DNA from: an uncultured Pseudomonadales bacterium
GTDB lineage: Bacteria; Pseudomonadota; Gammaproteobacteria; Pseudomonadales; UBA7434
Assembly: GCA_905478995.1 (NCBI GenBank)
Contig: CAJQKT010000086.1
Coordinates: 1 to 64,000 of the forward strand
Length of the DNA: 64,000 nt
Direction of reading: 5' to 3'
A program made the translations under genes and the position numbers. Positions within the stretch are counted from its first letter, which is position 1. Every line of letters begins with the position of its first letter. This document shows, in pieces, positions 1 through 10,653 of this stretch. Under the pieces are notes generated by a model that saw nothing but the letters and a program-made list of their open reading frames with translations, was not told where the DNA came from and searched no databases.

Positions 1-1
1 C

Positions 2-886
2 GGTGGTACGGGTACAGGTGCGGCGCCAATTATTGCTGAAGTAGCCAAAGACATGGGTATTTTGACGGTGGCAGTAGTGACGCGACCTTTTCGATTCGAA
101 GGTAAAAAGCGTAAGCAATACGCTGAGCTGGGTATTATGGAATTGCAGCAGCATGTCGATTCATTGATCACCATCCCTAACGAAAAACTTTTGTCTGTTA
201 TGGGTAAAAGCACAAGCTTGCTAGAGGCATTCAAGTCGGCCAATGATGTATTGTTGGGTGCAGTGCAGGGTATTGCAGATCTAATTATTCGCCCTGGTAT
301 GATCAATGTCGATTTTGCCGACGTGCGAACTGTTATGTCTGAAATGGGTATGGCAATGATGGGTACTGGCGAATCGCGTGGCGATATGCGCGCTCGTGAG
401 GCGGCTGAAGCGGCTATTCGTAGCCCTCTGCTTGAAGATGTCAATCTCAAGGGCGCACGCGGTATCTTAGTCAATATTACTGCAGGCATGGATCTATCGT
501 TGGGTGAGTTTGCTGAAGTGGGCGATACCATAGAAGAGTTTGCTTCTGATAACGCCACGGTGGTCGTCGGCACTGTAATTGACCCTGATTTGACTGACAT
601 TTTGAAAGTTACCGTGGTGGCAACTGGCTTAGCTGAAGATACTAAAGAGGTCGCTCAGCCGATTCGTGGGTCAGCGAGTGCCGATGTAGGCCGCCAGACA
701 CGTGAGCCAAATTATGGTGATTACGATCAGCCAGCAATTTCGCGTCGATCATCGGGTCATGCCGAGCCTCGAGCAGCCCGCGCGGTTGAGTCGGTAGCAA
801 CAAATCAGGCCGAAGCAGTTGAACCGGTAGTGCGAGACATGGATACGCTTGATATTCCTGCCTTTTTACGTCGCCAAGTGAATTAA
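2..886 (+). CDS. ftsZ: Cell division protein FtsZ (5'-truncated by window edge)
   Basis: Open from base 2 with GGTGTGAAPIIAE tubulin/FtsZ signature; C-terminal DIPAFLRRQ peptide. Confidence 0.97.
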   Translation, partial: GGTGTGAAPIIAEVAKDMGILTVAVVTRPFRFEGKKRKQYAELGIMELQQHVDSLITIPNEKLLSVMGKSTSLLEAFKSANDVLLGAVQGIADLIIRPGMINVDFADVRTVMSEMGMAMMGTGESRGDMRAREAAEAAIRSPLLEDVNLKGARGILVNITAGMDLSLGEFAEVGDTIEEFASDNATVVVGTVIDPDLTDILKVTVVATGLAEDTKEVAQPIRGSASADVGRQTREPNYGDYDQPAISRRSSGHAEPRAARAVESVATNQAEAVEPVVRDMDTLDIPAFLRRQVN

Positions 887-938
887 GCGTCGAGCTTGGG
901 TGCCGGTGCGCTTGGTTGCTGGCCCTGTGCAAAGAGTT

Positions 939-977
939 AAACGGCCGCACGCCATGCTTATTTGGTGTGCGCCGTTT
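939..977 (+). terminator. Stem-loop downstream of ftsZ, possible terminator
   Basis: aaacggccgcacgcca / tggtgtgcgccgttt near-perfect inverted repeat followed by a short T-rich tail. Confidence 0.5.
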
Positions 978-1408
978 GTTTGCACGGATAAGTTATTAGC
1001 GCATTAATCGCTTTTTGGTTGTGGTTTTTGACGCCGTTCCTAGGTTTTGCAGCGCATTAGCGCTTGTTTAGCCAAAGATACGCGCAGGCTGCAGTTTGTG
1101 CAGCTTATATACGCACTTTTTAGGTGCCTTTTTCGATCGAATTTCAAAATCTTCTGGTCTTGTGTTGGCTTCAGCTTTGGCTGGCCTTTGTCACGCCTGT
1201 GGAACCGTGTTTTTGGCGACAGCCCTAAACTTGTAAAATAGTGGCATTTCCGCTGTGACATACTGCCAACTTCTGATGTAAATGAGTCAAATGCCCAGAA
1301 TTTCCCCCTGCCAGTCACCCGCCCTTCGTATATATTCACTCGGCTAGAAGAACCGAAAGTGATTAAAGTCCATGAGCTTAATTCTAAAGCTCGGGGCGAA
1401 GGGGATTT

Positions 1409-2320
1409 ATGATTAAACAGCGAACAATGCGCAACAGTATTCGTGCCACTGGCGTTGGCTTACACACCGGTAAAAAAGTGTATCTGACTTTGCGTCCTGC
1501 GGCCGTGAATACGGGGATCATTTTTCGTCGCGTCGACCTTGATCCGATAGTAGAAATACCGGCCAAAGCGAAGAATGTTACTGATACCCAGTTGTCTACT
1601 ACGTTGTCTGTTGGTGATGTTAGCGTGTCTACGGTAGAGCATTTGCTTTCTGCGATGGCCGGTTTAGGCATCGACAATGCTTATGTCGACATCAATGCAT
1701 CTGAAGTGCCTATTATGGATGGCAGCGCCGGGCCTTTTGTATTTTTGATTCAGTCGGCGGGTATTGATGAGCAAAATGCTCCAAAGCAATTCATCCGCAT
1801 CAAGCGTGAAGTGACTGTGACCGATGGCGAGAAATTTGCCACGCTGCTCCCTCGTGAAGGCTTCAAAGTAAGTTTTACCATCGATTTTGACCATCCCGCT
1901 TTTAAGGGGCATTCGCATACCGCTGAGGTCGATTTTGGTTCGACTTCTTTCGTGCGTGAGGTGAGTCGGGCACGAACGTTTGGCTTCATGCGCGAGTTTG
2001 AATATCTTCGTTCGCGTGGTTTAGCCCGCGGTGGAAGCCTTGATAATGCGATCGTAATTGATGATTACAAAGTACTCAATGAAGATGGTTTGCGTTACGA
2101 AGATGAATTTGTAAGGCACAAGGTCCTAGATGCTATCGGTGATTTATATTTACTGGGTAAGAGCCTGATTGGTGAGTTTAAAGCCTACAAATCTGGACAT
2201 GCATTAAATAACAAAGTGTTACGTTCGTTGTTAGAGCAGCCTGATGCATGGGAGCTGGTAACTTTTGAAGATAACGAAGAGGCGCCGATCTCCTACGCCA
2301 CGCCGCTGGTTGCTGTTTAG
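1409..2320 (+). CDS. lpxC: UDP-3-O-acyl-N-acetylglucosamine deacetylase
   Basis: [42 protein letters not shown]; follows ftsZ. Confidence 0.97.
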   Translation: MIKQRTMRNSIRATGVGLHTGKKVYLTLRPAAVNTGIIFRRVDLDPIVEIPAKAKNVTDTQLSTTLSVGDVSVSTVEHLLSAMAGLGIDNAYVDINASEVPIMDGSAGPFVFLIQSAGIDEQNAPKQFIRIKREVTVTDGEKFATLLPREGFKVSFTIDFDHPAFKGHSHTAEVDFGSTSFVREVSRARTFGFMREFEYLRSRGLARGGSLDNAIVIDDYKVLNEDGLRYEDEFVRHKVLDAIGDLYLLGKSLIGEFKAYKSGHALNNKVLRSLLEQPDAWELVTFEDNEEAPISYATPLVAV

Positions 2321-2763
2321 CAGGGGCCCTTGGCGAGCTGTTGCGCGTTTAATGAAGTCTCGGGCGGTATCCAGCAGCCATTATTTACCGGCAACTCTCT
2401 AGTCGATCGGTGAAATTAATTGAGTTAATGGCCTTATGCGGGTCGTGGGCTGCAGCTTTTTAATACCTCTAAATAGGCCCGGCGGTCGTTTGGCCATAAT
2501 TTGGAAGAGACCGGGCTCACATTGTTGAAATTTATAGTCATTGCTGTAGTCTCGCGCCCCGCTAGAGCCTCATTTTTTGCTTTAGTTAGTAAGTGGCTCT
2601 AGATTTGAGAGTTATTGCTGGTGTCGCTGGCATTGGGGCGGTTGCGCTGTTTGGCACGGCCAGGTGAATGCTTTATCTCCAGCAGGGCTGCTTATTCTGG
2701 TGTGTGATGCTGCCAGTTAGCGGCCCATGGGCTCTACTTCATTTTTAAAGAAGATTTTTGTAG

Positions 2764-3711
2764 ATGAAACTAATTGTATTGAATGATGTTGGCCAGCCTT
2801 CACTCACGCTGAATACGCGCGAGTGGCGAGCACGGACGTTGTTGGTTGGCGCTGTCGGCACCCTGTTAGTGATGGGCGGGCTGCTATTTCACTTGGCCAG
2901 CGATAGTCTCAGGCTCAGCAGCCAGGCAGATCTGATGACGGCTTGGCATTCACAAATTGAAAAAGACGCCGCTGATCTCCATGCAACGCGTGAGCAAGTC
3001 GAAATGGAGTTGGCAGGGCTTACTGCAAAAGTAGCCACTTTACAGGCTCGCATTATGCGCCTTGACGCGCTGGGCGAGCAGATGGCTGAAGTAGCTGATC
3101 TTGATCATGGTGAATTTGACTTTTCACAGCCCCCCGCCGTCGGTGGGCCGGAGTTGCAGGTAGATGCAGCTGAGCAAGGCTTGAATGCGCCCGCGTTAGC
3201 CGGGGAGTTAGGGCTGTTGCTCGATCAGTTAGATGCGTTGGTTAAAGATCGCGAAGGCCAACTTGCTATTCTTGATCGCCAGCTAGCAGCTCGCGATTTT
3301 AAGAGCCAGGCATTTGTGGCTGGTCGGCCCATCAAGCGAGGCTGGATGTCTTCAGCGTTTGGTCATCGTACGGATCCATTTACCGGCAAAAAAGCTTGGC
3401 ACAATGGTGTCGACTTTGCTGGGAAGTCGGGCAGTGATGTGATTGCTATAGCGAGCGGTGTAGTTACTGCGGCCGAAAAACGCTATGGCTATGGATTGAT
3501 GGTTGAAATTAATCATGGGGACGGTTTTGTTACGCGCTATGCGCATAATGCTAGCAATTTAGTAGCTATTGGCGACATCGTTGAAAAGGGTGGTGTGGTC
3601 GCAAAAATGGGAAGTACAGGCCGATCAACTGGGCCGCATGTCCATTTTGAAGTGTTGCGCAACGGTAAGGCGATGAATCCAGAGCGTTACATTAATCGCG
3701 CCAGCTTATAA
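2764..3711 (+). CDS. M23 family metallopeptidase (LytM domain), membrane anchored
   Basis: HNGVDFAGKSGSDVIAIASGVV...GPHVHFEVLRNGKAMNPERYI; N-terminal TM and coiled coil; sits between lpxC and secA. Confidence 0.92.
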   Translation: MKLIVLNDVGQPSLTLNTREWRARTLLVGAVGTLLVMGGLLFHLASDSLRLSSQADLMTAWHSQIEKDAADLHATREQVEMELAGLTAKVATLQARIMRLDALGEQMAEVADLDHGEFDFSQPPAVGGPELQVDAAEQGLNAPALAGELGLLLDQLDALVKDREGQLAILDRQLAARDFKSQAFVAGRPIKRGWMSSAFGHRTDPFTGKKAWHNGVDFAGKSGSDVIAIASGVVTAAEKRYGYGLMVEINHGDGFVTRYAHNASNLVAIGDIVEKGGVVAKMGSTGRSTGPHVHFEVLRNGKAMNPERYINRASL

Positions 3712-4071
3712 TTTCACCAATGAAGTCTGTCTGCGGCTGCTGGCTCTTGAATACCCTTCGCTAATACCCCAATTATGCTATGGCTGTTCTAGTCACAGTA
3801 TTATCACCACAATTACCCGAAAGCTTCAATACCGTGCGTTCAACTTATGTCGTTTTGCAGCCAACATGCTATGCTTTCATGCTTGATTTCATTGATATAT
3901 TTGGGTGCGCGGTAAGCGTCGCGTAACAGCAGTAGCTCTGCATGTTTTTAGTGTTGTTTTGGTTGCTTACCCTACCATCCATTGCTGGTGCTTGGGGCTA
4001 GATCGAGATGCTTTAATTGAGCTTCGCCCGTTTTTTTAGCCACTATTTTTTTATATCTATAAAGAATTATT

Positions 4072-6825
4072 ATGATTGTAAAAGCGTTTAAAACAATTTT
4101 TGGAACCCGAAACGATCGTCAGCTTAAGCGTATGCAAAAAGTTGTTCGGCGCGTTAATGCACTGGCTGAGCAGTATTCGGGCCTGACAGATCAGCAGCTT
4201 CGCGATAAAACGGACGAATTTAAACAGCGCATTGAGGCCGGTAGCTCGCTAGAGGAGCTTTTACCCGATGCTTTTGCAGTGGTCAGAGAGGCGGGTGAGC
4301 GCAGCTTAGGTTTGCGTCATTTTGATGTGCAGTTGGTAGGCGGTATGACGCTGCATGAAGGCCATATTGCTGAGATGCGCACAGGTGAGGGTAAAACTCT
4401 AGTAGCGACTCTGCCTGCCTACCTCAATGCACTGAGTGGTAAAGGCGTTCATATTGTCACGGTCAATGATTATCTTGCCGAGCGTGACGCGAATTGGATG
4501 CGTCCACTGTATGAATTTTTAGGTTTGCAAGTGGGCGTTATTTTTTCTGGTCAATCTCAGCCTGAAAAACAACAAGCGTACCTTGCTGATATAACCTATG
4601 GCACGAACAATGAGTTTGGCTTTGACTATTTGAGAGATAATACGGCCTTCACGCTAGAAGATCGCGTGATGCGTGATTTGAATTTTGCCATTATCGATGA
4701 AGTGGATTCTATTCTTATTGATGAGGCGCGAACCCCGCTCATTATTTCGGGTGCCACCGACGATAGCTCGGCCATGTATAAGCGTATTAATGCTGTTGTT
4801 CCAGCGCTTGAGCGCTCTTCGCCTCTCCCCGAAGTGACCAAGTTTGAGCAAAAGCAAGAGCCGGATGGTCATTTCATTGTTGATGAAAAACAGCGTCATG
4901 TTGAGCTCACTGAAAGCGGCCATCAGTATGTCGAAGAGCTGCTCACCAAGGATAAATTGTTAGAAGAGGGGGAAAGTCTTTACTCTCCCACTAATTTAAA
5001 TTTGCTACATCATGTTAATACAGCTCTGCGCGCGAGTTACCTGTTTACCAAAAACGTAGAATACATCGTTCAAAACGGTAGTATTGTGCTGATTGATGAG
5101 CACACGGGGCGAACGATGGAAGGGCGTCGTCTGTCTGACGGATTGCATCAGGCGCTTGAAGCCAAAGAAAATGTAAAAATTAATTCTGAGAGCCAAACGT
5201 TGGCGGCGACCACCTTCCAGAATTTTTTCCGTTTGTATGGAAAGCTTTCGGGCATGACCGGCACGGCCGATACAGAGGCGCCAGAATTCCATCAAATTTA
5301 TAACCTTGATGTTATTGTCATTCCAACCAATGTACCCACAATCAGACAAGATCTTATTGATCTTGTCTATCTTTCAGTGGAAGAAAAATTTGAGGCGGTG
5401 GTTAAGGATATTAAGCTGGCAATCGATAACAATGCGCCGGTGTTGGTTGGTACGGCATCTATCGATACCTCCGAGACACTCTCCAAGTTTTTGAAAAAAG
5501 AAAAAGTCGAGCACCGGGTTCTCAATGCAAAATTCCATAAAAGTGAGGCAACGATAGTTGCCGAGGCTGGCCGTCCTGGTGTGGTGACGATTGCAACTAA
5601 TATGGCCGGCCGGGGTACTGACATCGTTTTAGGCGGAAGTCTGGAGGCGGAGCTGGCAGCGCTCGATGCTCCTTCACAGGAGGAGGTTGCACAGCGAACA
5701 AGCGCCTGGGAGAAGCGTCATGCTCAGGTTCTTGAAGCAGGTGGCTTGCATATTTTTGGTACGGAGCGTCATGAGTCTCGTCGTATTGACAATCAGTTGC
5801 GTGGTCGTGCGGGTCGCCAAGGTGATCCAGGTGTGACGCGATTTTATTTGTCTATGGAAGACAACTTAATGCGCTTGTTCGCTTCAGACGGCGTGCGCAA
5901 TTTTATGCAGCGACTTGGCATGGATGAGGGCGAGGCTATTGAGCATCGCATGGTTTCTAACGCCATAGAAAAGGCGCAAAGAAAAGTCGAAGGGCGTAAT
6001 TTTGATATTCGTAAGCAGTTGCTTGAATTTGATGACGTCTCTAATGATCAGAGACAAATCGTATATCAGCAGCGCAACGACATCCTGCTCGCCGATGAAA
6101 TTCTTGGCATGGTCGATGTGATTCGTAAGGATGTGGTTAATGAGTTTATTGATGGCTTTATACCACCGCAAAGTATTGAAGAGCAGTGGGATGTGCCAGG
6201 GCTTGAGCAGGCGTTGAAGCAAGACTACGCACTTGACTTGCCAGTGGTCGAATGGCTTGATAAAGAAGATGATCTTTATGAAGAGACCCTGCGTGAGCGT
6301 ATTGTAGAATCTGTTGCGGCGCAATATTTCGCTAAGGTTGAGCCATTGGGCGATGCGGCGCGTCGTTTTGAAAAGCAAATTCTCTTGCAGGTGCTCGATC
6401 AGCTGTGGAAAGAGCACTTGGCAACTATGGATCAATTGCGTCAGGGTATTGGTCTGCGTGGCTATGCTGGGCGCAATCCGAAGCAAGAATACAAGCGTGA
6501 AGCGTTTGAGTTATTTCAGTCGATGTTACGCAATATGAAGCTTGAGTTTATTCGGTTTTTATCGGCAGTTCAAATTCAGCCGCAAGATGATCCCGATGCT
6601 ATAGAGAAACAGAGACGTGCTGAACAGGCCCGAGAAACTATCACTGCCCAGCATCCTAACGCTCAAGCCGCGGCGCAGATAGTCGGTGCTGAGGAAAGTG
6701 TTGATGAGGATGGCGCTTCATCAGCGCAACCTATGGTTAGAGGTGAGCGCAAGGTGGGGCGCAATGAGCCGTGTCCGTGTGGGTCAGGTAAAAAATACAA
6801 GCAATGCCACGGCAAGCTATCTTGA
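4072..6825 (+). CDS. secA: Protein translocase subunit SecA
   Basis: 917 aa, [31 protein letters not shown]-terminal zinc motif [14 protein letters not shown]. Confidence 0.98.
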   Translation: MIVKAFKTIFGTRNDRQLKRMQKVVRRVNALAEQYSGLTDQQLRDKTDEFKQRIEAGSSLEELLPDAFAVVREAGERSLGLRHFDVQLVGGMTLHEGHIAEMRTGEGKTLVATLPAYLNALSGKGVHIVTVNDYLAERDANWMRPLYEFLGLQVGVIFSGQSQPEKQQAYLADITYGTNNEFGFDYLRDNTAFTLEDRVMRDLNFAIIDEVDSILIDEARTPLIISGATDDSSAMYKRINAVVPALERSSPLPEVTKFEQKQEPDGHFIVDEKQRHVELTESGHQYVEELLTKDKLLEEGESLYSPTNLNLLHHVNTALRASYLFTKNVEYIVQNGSIVLIDEHTGRTMEGRRLSDGLHQALEAKENVKINSESQTLAATTFQNFFRLYGKLSGMTGTADTEAPEFHQIYNLDVIVIPTNVPTIRQDLIDLVYLSVEEKFEAVVKDIKLAIDNNAPVLVGTASIDTSETLSKFLKKEKVEHRVLNAKFHKSEATIVAEAGRPGVVTIATNMAGRGTDIVLGGSLEAELAALDAPSQEEVAQRTSAWEKRHAQVLEAGGLHIFGTERHESRRIDNQLRGRAGRQGDPGVTRFYLSMEDNLMRLFASDGVRNFMQRLGMDEGEAIEHRMVSNAIEKAQRKVEGRNFDIRKQLLEFDDVSNDQRQIVYQQRNDILLADEILGMVDVIRKDVVNEFIDGFIPPQSIEEQWDVPGLEQALKQDYALDLPVVEWLDKEDDLYEETLRERIVESVAAQYFAKVEPLGDAARRFEKQILLQVLDQLWKEHLATMDQLRQGIGLRGYAGRNPKQEYKREAFELFQSMLRNMKLEFIRFLSAVQIQPQDDPDAIEKQRRAEQARETITAQHPNAQAAAQIVGAEESVDEDGASSAQPMVRGERKVGRNEPCPCGSGKKYKQCHGKLS

Positions 6826-6856
6826 GCGGTAACTAGATGGATGCGTCCTAAGTTTT

Positions 6857-8092
6857 ATGATTGAGTTTAAATCAACTCCACAAGCCGTCGGCGGTGTGCG
6901 CTGGTCGACTGCTGCTGCGGGTATTAAAAACAGCGCCCCCGCGAGTAGCTCCCCCGACGTTGCCTTAATGGAGATTGCTGCGTGCAGCAATGTTGCTGGT
7001 GTTTTTACCTTGAATGCTTTTGCTGCTGCACCAGTGATTGTGGCTAAGCGGCATTTAGCGTTGCTTCAAAAAAAGGCTAGCTCAGGCCCTATTTTTTGTT
7101 TGATCAATTCGGGTAATGCCAATGCTGGCACAGGGGCTGCTGGTTTGGTGGCTGCCGATACCAGTTGTCAGAGTGTGTCTGAGCAGTTCGCTGGTGAGCA
7201 GCACTCGGTACTGCCTTTTTCTACTGGCGTAATCGGTGAGTCGCTTGCGGTTCAAAAAATTACCAACGTGATGCCAGCGCTAGCAGATTCGCTGTCGGAG
7301 GCCGCTTGGGATGAAGCCGCTAGGGCCATCATGACCACTGATACGGTGCCAAAGATAGGTAGCTGTGAGCTTGAGATTGATGGGCAGTCGGTAGTACTTA
7401 CCGGAATCGCCAAAGGTGCAGGCATGATTAAGCCGAATATGGCAACTATGCTCGCTTTCGTTGCAACCGATGCACTGATCGCACAAGACGCGCTGACCGA
7501 TTTATTGCAGGGCGCAGTTAATCAATCGTTTAATCGCATCACTGTGGACGGTGACACCTCAACCAATGATGCTTGTATTTTGGCCGCTACAGGTTGTTCG
7601 GGTGTGCCAATTAATCGCGGTACCGGGGCTTGGGCGAAAATGCAGCAAGCAATAGATGGTTTGCTCATTCAGTTGGCTACAGCGATTATTCGCGATGCCG
7701 AGGGAGCCACGAAGTTCATTACCATTGATGTTTGCGGCGGAGCCTCGGTGAACGAATGCTTACAGGTGGGGTATGCCATTGCTGAATCGCCCTTAGTCAA
7801 AACAGCCTTTTTTGCTAGTGACGCTAATTGGGGGAGAATTCTTGCCGCGATTGGACGATCAGGCCTGTCGCAGCTAAATATCGATGCGGTTGAAATTAGT
7901 TTAAATGGTTATTGCTTATGTCGTAATGGTGGTCGAGTGTCTGATTATGACGAGCAAAAAGCATCCGAAATTATGGCGCAGTCGGAGATTGTGTTAACTA
8001 TAAAATTGCAGCGAGGTTCTTTTAGCGAGCGCTTGTGGACCAGCGATTTGTCACATGATTACGTTCGAATTAATGCGGAATATAGAACCTGA
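6857..8092 (+). CDS. argJ: Bifunctional glutamate N-acetyltransferase/ornithine acetyltransferase
   Basis: GAGMIKPNMATMLAF autoproteolysis motif; DGDTSTNDACIL; DANWGRILAAIGRSG. Confidence 0.96.
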   Translation: MIEFKSTPQAVGGVRWSTAAAGIKNSAPASSSPDVALMEIAACSNVAGVFTLNAFAAAPVIVAKRHLALLQKKASSGPIFCLINSGNANAGTGAAGLVAADTSCQSVSEQFAGEQHSVLPFSTGVIGESLAVQKITNVMPALADSLSEAAWDEAARAIMTTDTVPKIGSCELEIDGQSVVLTGIAKGAGMIKPNMATMLAFVATDALIAQDALTDLLQGAVNQSFNRITVDGDTSTNDACILAATGCSGVPINRGTGAWAKMQQAIDGLLIQLATAIIRDAEGATKFITIDVCGGASVNECLQVGYAIAESPLVKTAFFASDANWGRILAAIGRSGLSQLNIDAVEISLNGYCLCRNGGRVSDYDEQKASEIMAQSEIVLTIKLQRGSFSERLWTSDLSHDYVRINAEYRT

Positions 8093-8135
8093 AATGATGC
8101 TGAGTTGGGCACTATGTCGTTAGTAAGTCGTTAGT

Positions 8136-8552
8136 ATGCCGTTAGTTCATGTTGCCGTAGGCGTGGTTTTAAATAGCCATAATGAAGTTCTGATTGCGCT
8201 GCGTGCTAAGCAAGCTCATCAAGGTGGCTTATGGGAGTTTCCTGGCGGCAAAGTTGAGGTAGATGAAACTATTCAGCAGGCACTGGTAAGAGAGCTCAAA
8301 GAAGAGCTAGATATTATTGCCGAATGTTTTGAGCCGCTAGTGGTTATTGAACACGATTATGGTGACAAGACTGTGCGGCTTGATGTGTGGCTGGTTACCC
8401 AATTTGATGGAGATCCAGTTGGTTGTGAAGGTCAGCAAGTTAAGTGGTCGACGATTGATGAATTAACTCGCTATGAATTCCCTGCGGCCAATAAAAAAAT
8501 AATCGAAAAGATTTTTTCGTTGCGTGCCGCTGGTCTAACTAGCGACGTTTAG
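8136..8552 (+). CDS. mutT: 8-oxo-dGTP diphosphatase MutT (Nudix)
   Basis: Nudix box GGKVEVDETIQQALVRELKEEL; WEFPGGK. Confidence 0.92.
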   Translation: MPLVHVAVGVVLNSHNEVLIALRAKQAHQGGLWEFPGGKVEVDETIQQALVRELKEELDIIAECFEPLVVIEHDYGDKTVRLDVWLVTQFDGDPVGCEGQQVKWSTIDELTRYEFPAANKKIIEKIFSLRAAGLTSDV

Positions 8553-10194
8553 ATGTTGCGAAAATGGCTTGTCGCTTTTGAATATAGCCTAGCCCTAGAC
8601 CTAAAATAGCCAGCGCCCAAAGTGGAAAGGGTATGTTGGTGTCAATGATTACCGGCACGTCTGTGGGCACTTCCGCCCATGCAAGGCTGTAGTCCCAGTC
8701 AAAATCACTTTGCCCTGATGCTCGTGTTACGCGTAATTGATAGTGTGTGTTGGCTTGCAATGGGAACCAAATATTTTCAGTATTATTGATCGTGCTAGTG
8801 GAGTCTGCGATCACCTGATTGCCGTTAGTTACATCGATGAGCTCCAAGTCGAGGTTGTGAAGCACTGCGGATTCATCGAAAAAGAGCGACGAATTTGCAG
8901 TGCCCGTCACCGCTAAATTCCACACTAACGCGACGCCCAGTTCACTTGGATGATCAATCACGCCTAAATCATAAGTCGCTGTGATGTTAGAGCCGCCGCT
9001 GCCTCCAAATTGGTTGTCATGGTCAAAGCCCATATAGCCGCTATTGAGTGAGCCACCATCTTCAATGCTGGCCGCCTCGCCGGCGGCGAGAATTTGGTAG
9101 CTGCGGTGTATGTTGAGTTGGCCGGCGCCATAACGCCAATCCAGGCCATTGTCGGTTTGGTTAGTGGGCAGTACGCGGTATTCGTCAATATCACCTTGTG
9201 TTGCTGAAGTGGTGTTGTTGGTGACTCGCGAGGCGCCTGCCATGAGCGCAGCTTTGATGGTTTCGATGCGCTCAGCATTTTGTATAAGGTTGTTGCTTCG
9301 GTTGGTCGTTGATGCGTCTGACCACGCTGGATTTTGCTGGGCGGCTTCAATTAACAGAGCGATGGCTGATGAGACGATACCCACTGAGTCACTTGTATAG
9401 CTCATCGGCGTCACTATATGTATGCTCGGTCGCCCTGCAACATAAATGCTGTCTAGGGCGATAACGCCATCGGCATGAGTTGCGTCGGTTACACCCGCAA
9501 CAATGCCGTTGAGTGCAGTTGCGAAAAATGGGCTGTCGGCAGCGTTGTTTTGGATGCCATAGATTTGAATAAGCTCGTCGACATCGGATACCCAGTCAGC
9601 TAAGCGCAGGAACGTTGATGTTCCAGTGGGTGAAAAATTCCCGCTACTGTCATTGATGCCGCCCCCAACCCAGCTATGGTTGGCAATGCGTCGATTTGTT
9701 TCAAGCGGAATCGCTCGGCGCTCGCCAGGGTCTTTTCCGGCCGGCACGAGGTGCTGGAATAGCCAGGTGCTCGCACTGTGCGCACCAATGTCACTGATGC
9801 TGGGGCTTATTGACGTGCCGTTACCGTAAAAGTTTTTCGCCACAGTTGTTGCGTGGGAGCTGGCGCCTACCGATGCAGGTAGGCCTAATGCTACGATCGA
9901 TTTGCCGGCAAACTCGCTATTGGTTGCATCGGGGGCCCAATTACCTGCTGCATCTGTGGCTTCAACTTGAAAAACAGGCACGCCGCTGCCACTAGGCAGC
10001 GACGCACCCAGCAGCGATGATAATTCGGTAAAACCGATATCATCTTTTAACGTAGCGTTAGTGCTCGAGTGCCACAGAGTGGCTGTACTGAGTACCATCA
10101 GCCAACGCACAGGCAGAGTTCGGGCTAATTTAAAATACATTGCGAAGGTTACTATTATTGAAAAGCACTTTTTATTAAAGTTGACGCACTGCAA
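8539..10194 (-). CDS. Secreted subtilase-like (S8-like) protein with C-terminal membrane anchor; likely start at 10140
   Basis: YTSDSVGIVSSAIALL aligns by eye with the GTSMATPHVAGAAALL block; SSHATTVAKNFYGNG aligns with the GHGTHVAGTIAG block; N-terminal signal peptide; C-terminal IPFPLWALAILGLGLGYIQKRQ TM plus basic tail. Confidence 0.6.
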   Translation of the reverse strand: MQCVNFNKKCFSIIVTFAMYFKLARTLPVRWLMVLSTATLWHSSTNATLKDDIGFTELSSLLGASLPSGSGVPVFQVEATDAAGNWAPDATNSEFAGKSIVALGLPASVGASSHATTVAKNFYGNGTSISPSISDIGAHSASTWLFQHLVPAGKDPGERRAIPLETNRRIANHSWVGGGINDSSGNFSPTGTSTFLRLADWVSDVDELIQIYGIQNNAADSPFFATALNGIVAGVTDATHADGVIALDSIYVAGRPSIHIVTPMSYTSDSVGIVSSAIALLIEAAQQNPAWSDASTTNRSNNLIQNAERIETIKAALMAGASRVTNNTTSATQGDIDEYRVLPTNQTDNGLDWRYGAGQLNIHRSYQILAAGEAASIEDGGSLNSGYMGFDHDNQFGGSGGSNITATYDLGVIDHPSELGVALVWNLAVTGTANSSLFFDESAVLHNLDLELIDVTNGNQVIADSTSTINNTENIWFPLQANTHYQLRVTRASGQSDFDWDYSLAWAEVPTDVPVIIDTNIPFPLWALAILGLGLGYIQKRQAIFATSKRR

Positions 10195-10327
10195 GGCTGT
10201 GCCTGACGTTGCCGTTATCGTTCAACTTTTATCTTATTGACCGAGGCAATAATACATCAATTGGCAGATTCTGGGTGAGTAATTACGTTATTGGGTGGTG
10301 GCGGGCTGTGGGTTTTGAGATGGTCAT

Positions 10328-10350
10328 CCGTCCGCGTGCGGGTCGGACGG
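10328..10350. other. GC-rich stem-loop (7-bp stem) downstream of yacG
   Basis: ccgtccg-cgtgcgggt-cggacgg; no strong T tract on either strand. Confidence 0.4.
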
Positions 10351-10417
10351 TTTGGCGCGGTACTGTACCAAGCCGCGATAGCGATAAATTATTAACCTAT
10401 TGAAATTAAATGATTTT

Positions 10418-10612
10418 TTATTGGTCTTCGGACGGTTCGCTAAAGATATCGTCATAGTCGCCGGCCCCAGCAATTCGCTTCTCTTCATTGGCCCAGTCGA
10501 TAAAGTCGGCGTCTTGGCAGCGTTTTGAGCAAAAGGGTCGATAAGTGCTGGTAGGGACCCAGGGTACTATTTCGGCGCAAGTTGGGCAGTTGACTTCAGT
10601 ATCTTTTGGCAT
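10418..10612 (-). CDS. yacG: DNA gyrase inhibitor YacG (zinc finger)
   Basis: CPTC...[21 protein letters not shown]; the ORF track start at 10624 is a TTG, ATG lies at 10612. Confidence 0.9.
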   Translation of the reverse strand: MPKDTEVNCPTCAEIVPWVPTSTYRPFCSKRCQDADFIDWANEEKRIAGAGDYDDIFSEPSEDQ

Positions 10613-10620
10613 GCTCGTCT

Positions 10621-10653
10621 TCAAGGTTCAAGGTTCAAGGTTCAAGGTTCAAG
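10621..10653. repeat. Heptanucleotide tandem repeat (tcaaggt)x4 plus a partial copy
   Basis: tcaaggttcaaggttcaaggttcaaggttcaag read directly. Confidence 0.97.

Noticed and set aside
1040-1339. Overlapping ORFs on both strands between ftsZ and lpxC
   Set aside because: No signal peptide, domain or plausible ribosome-binding site; intergenic region with promoter/terminator features is more likely
5884-6486. 200-aa minus-strand ORF within secA
   Set aside because: Antisense to a highly conserved gene, no recognisable domain; shadow ORF
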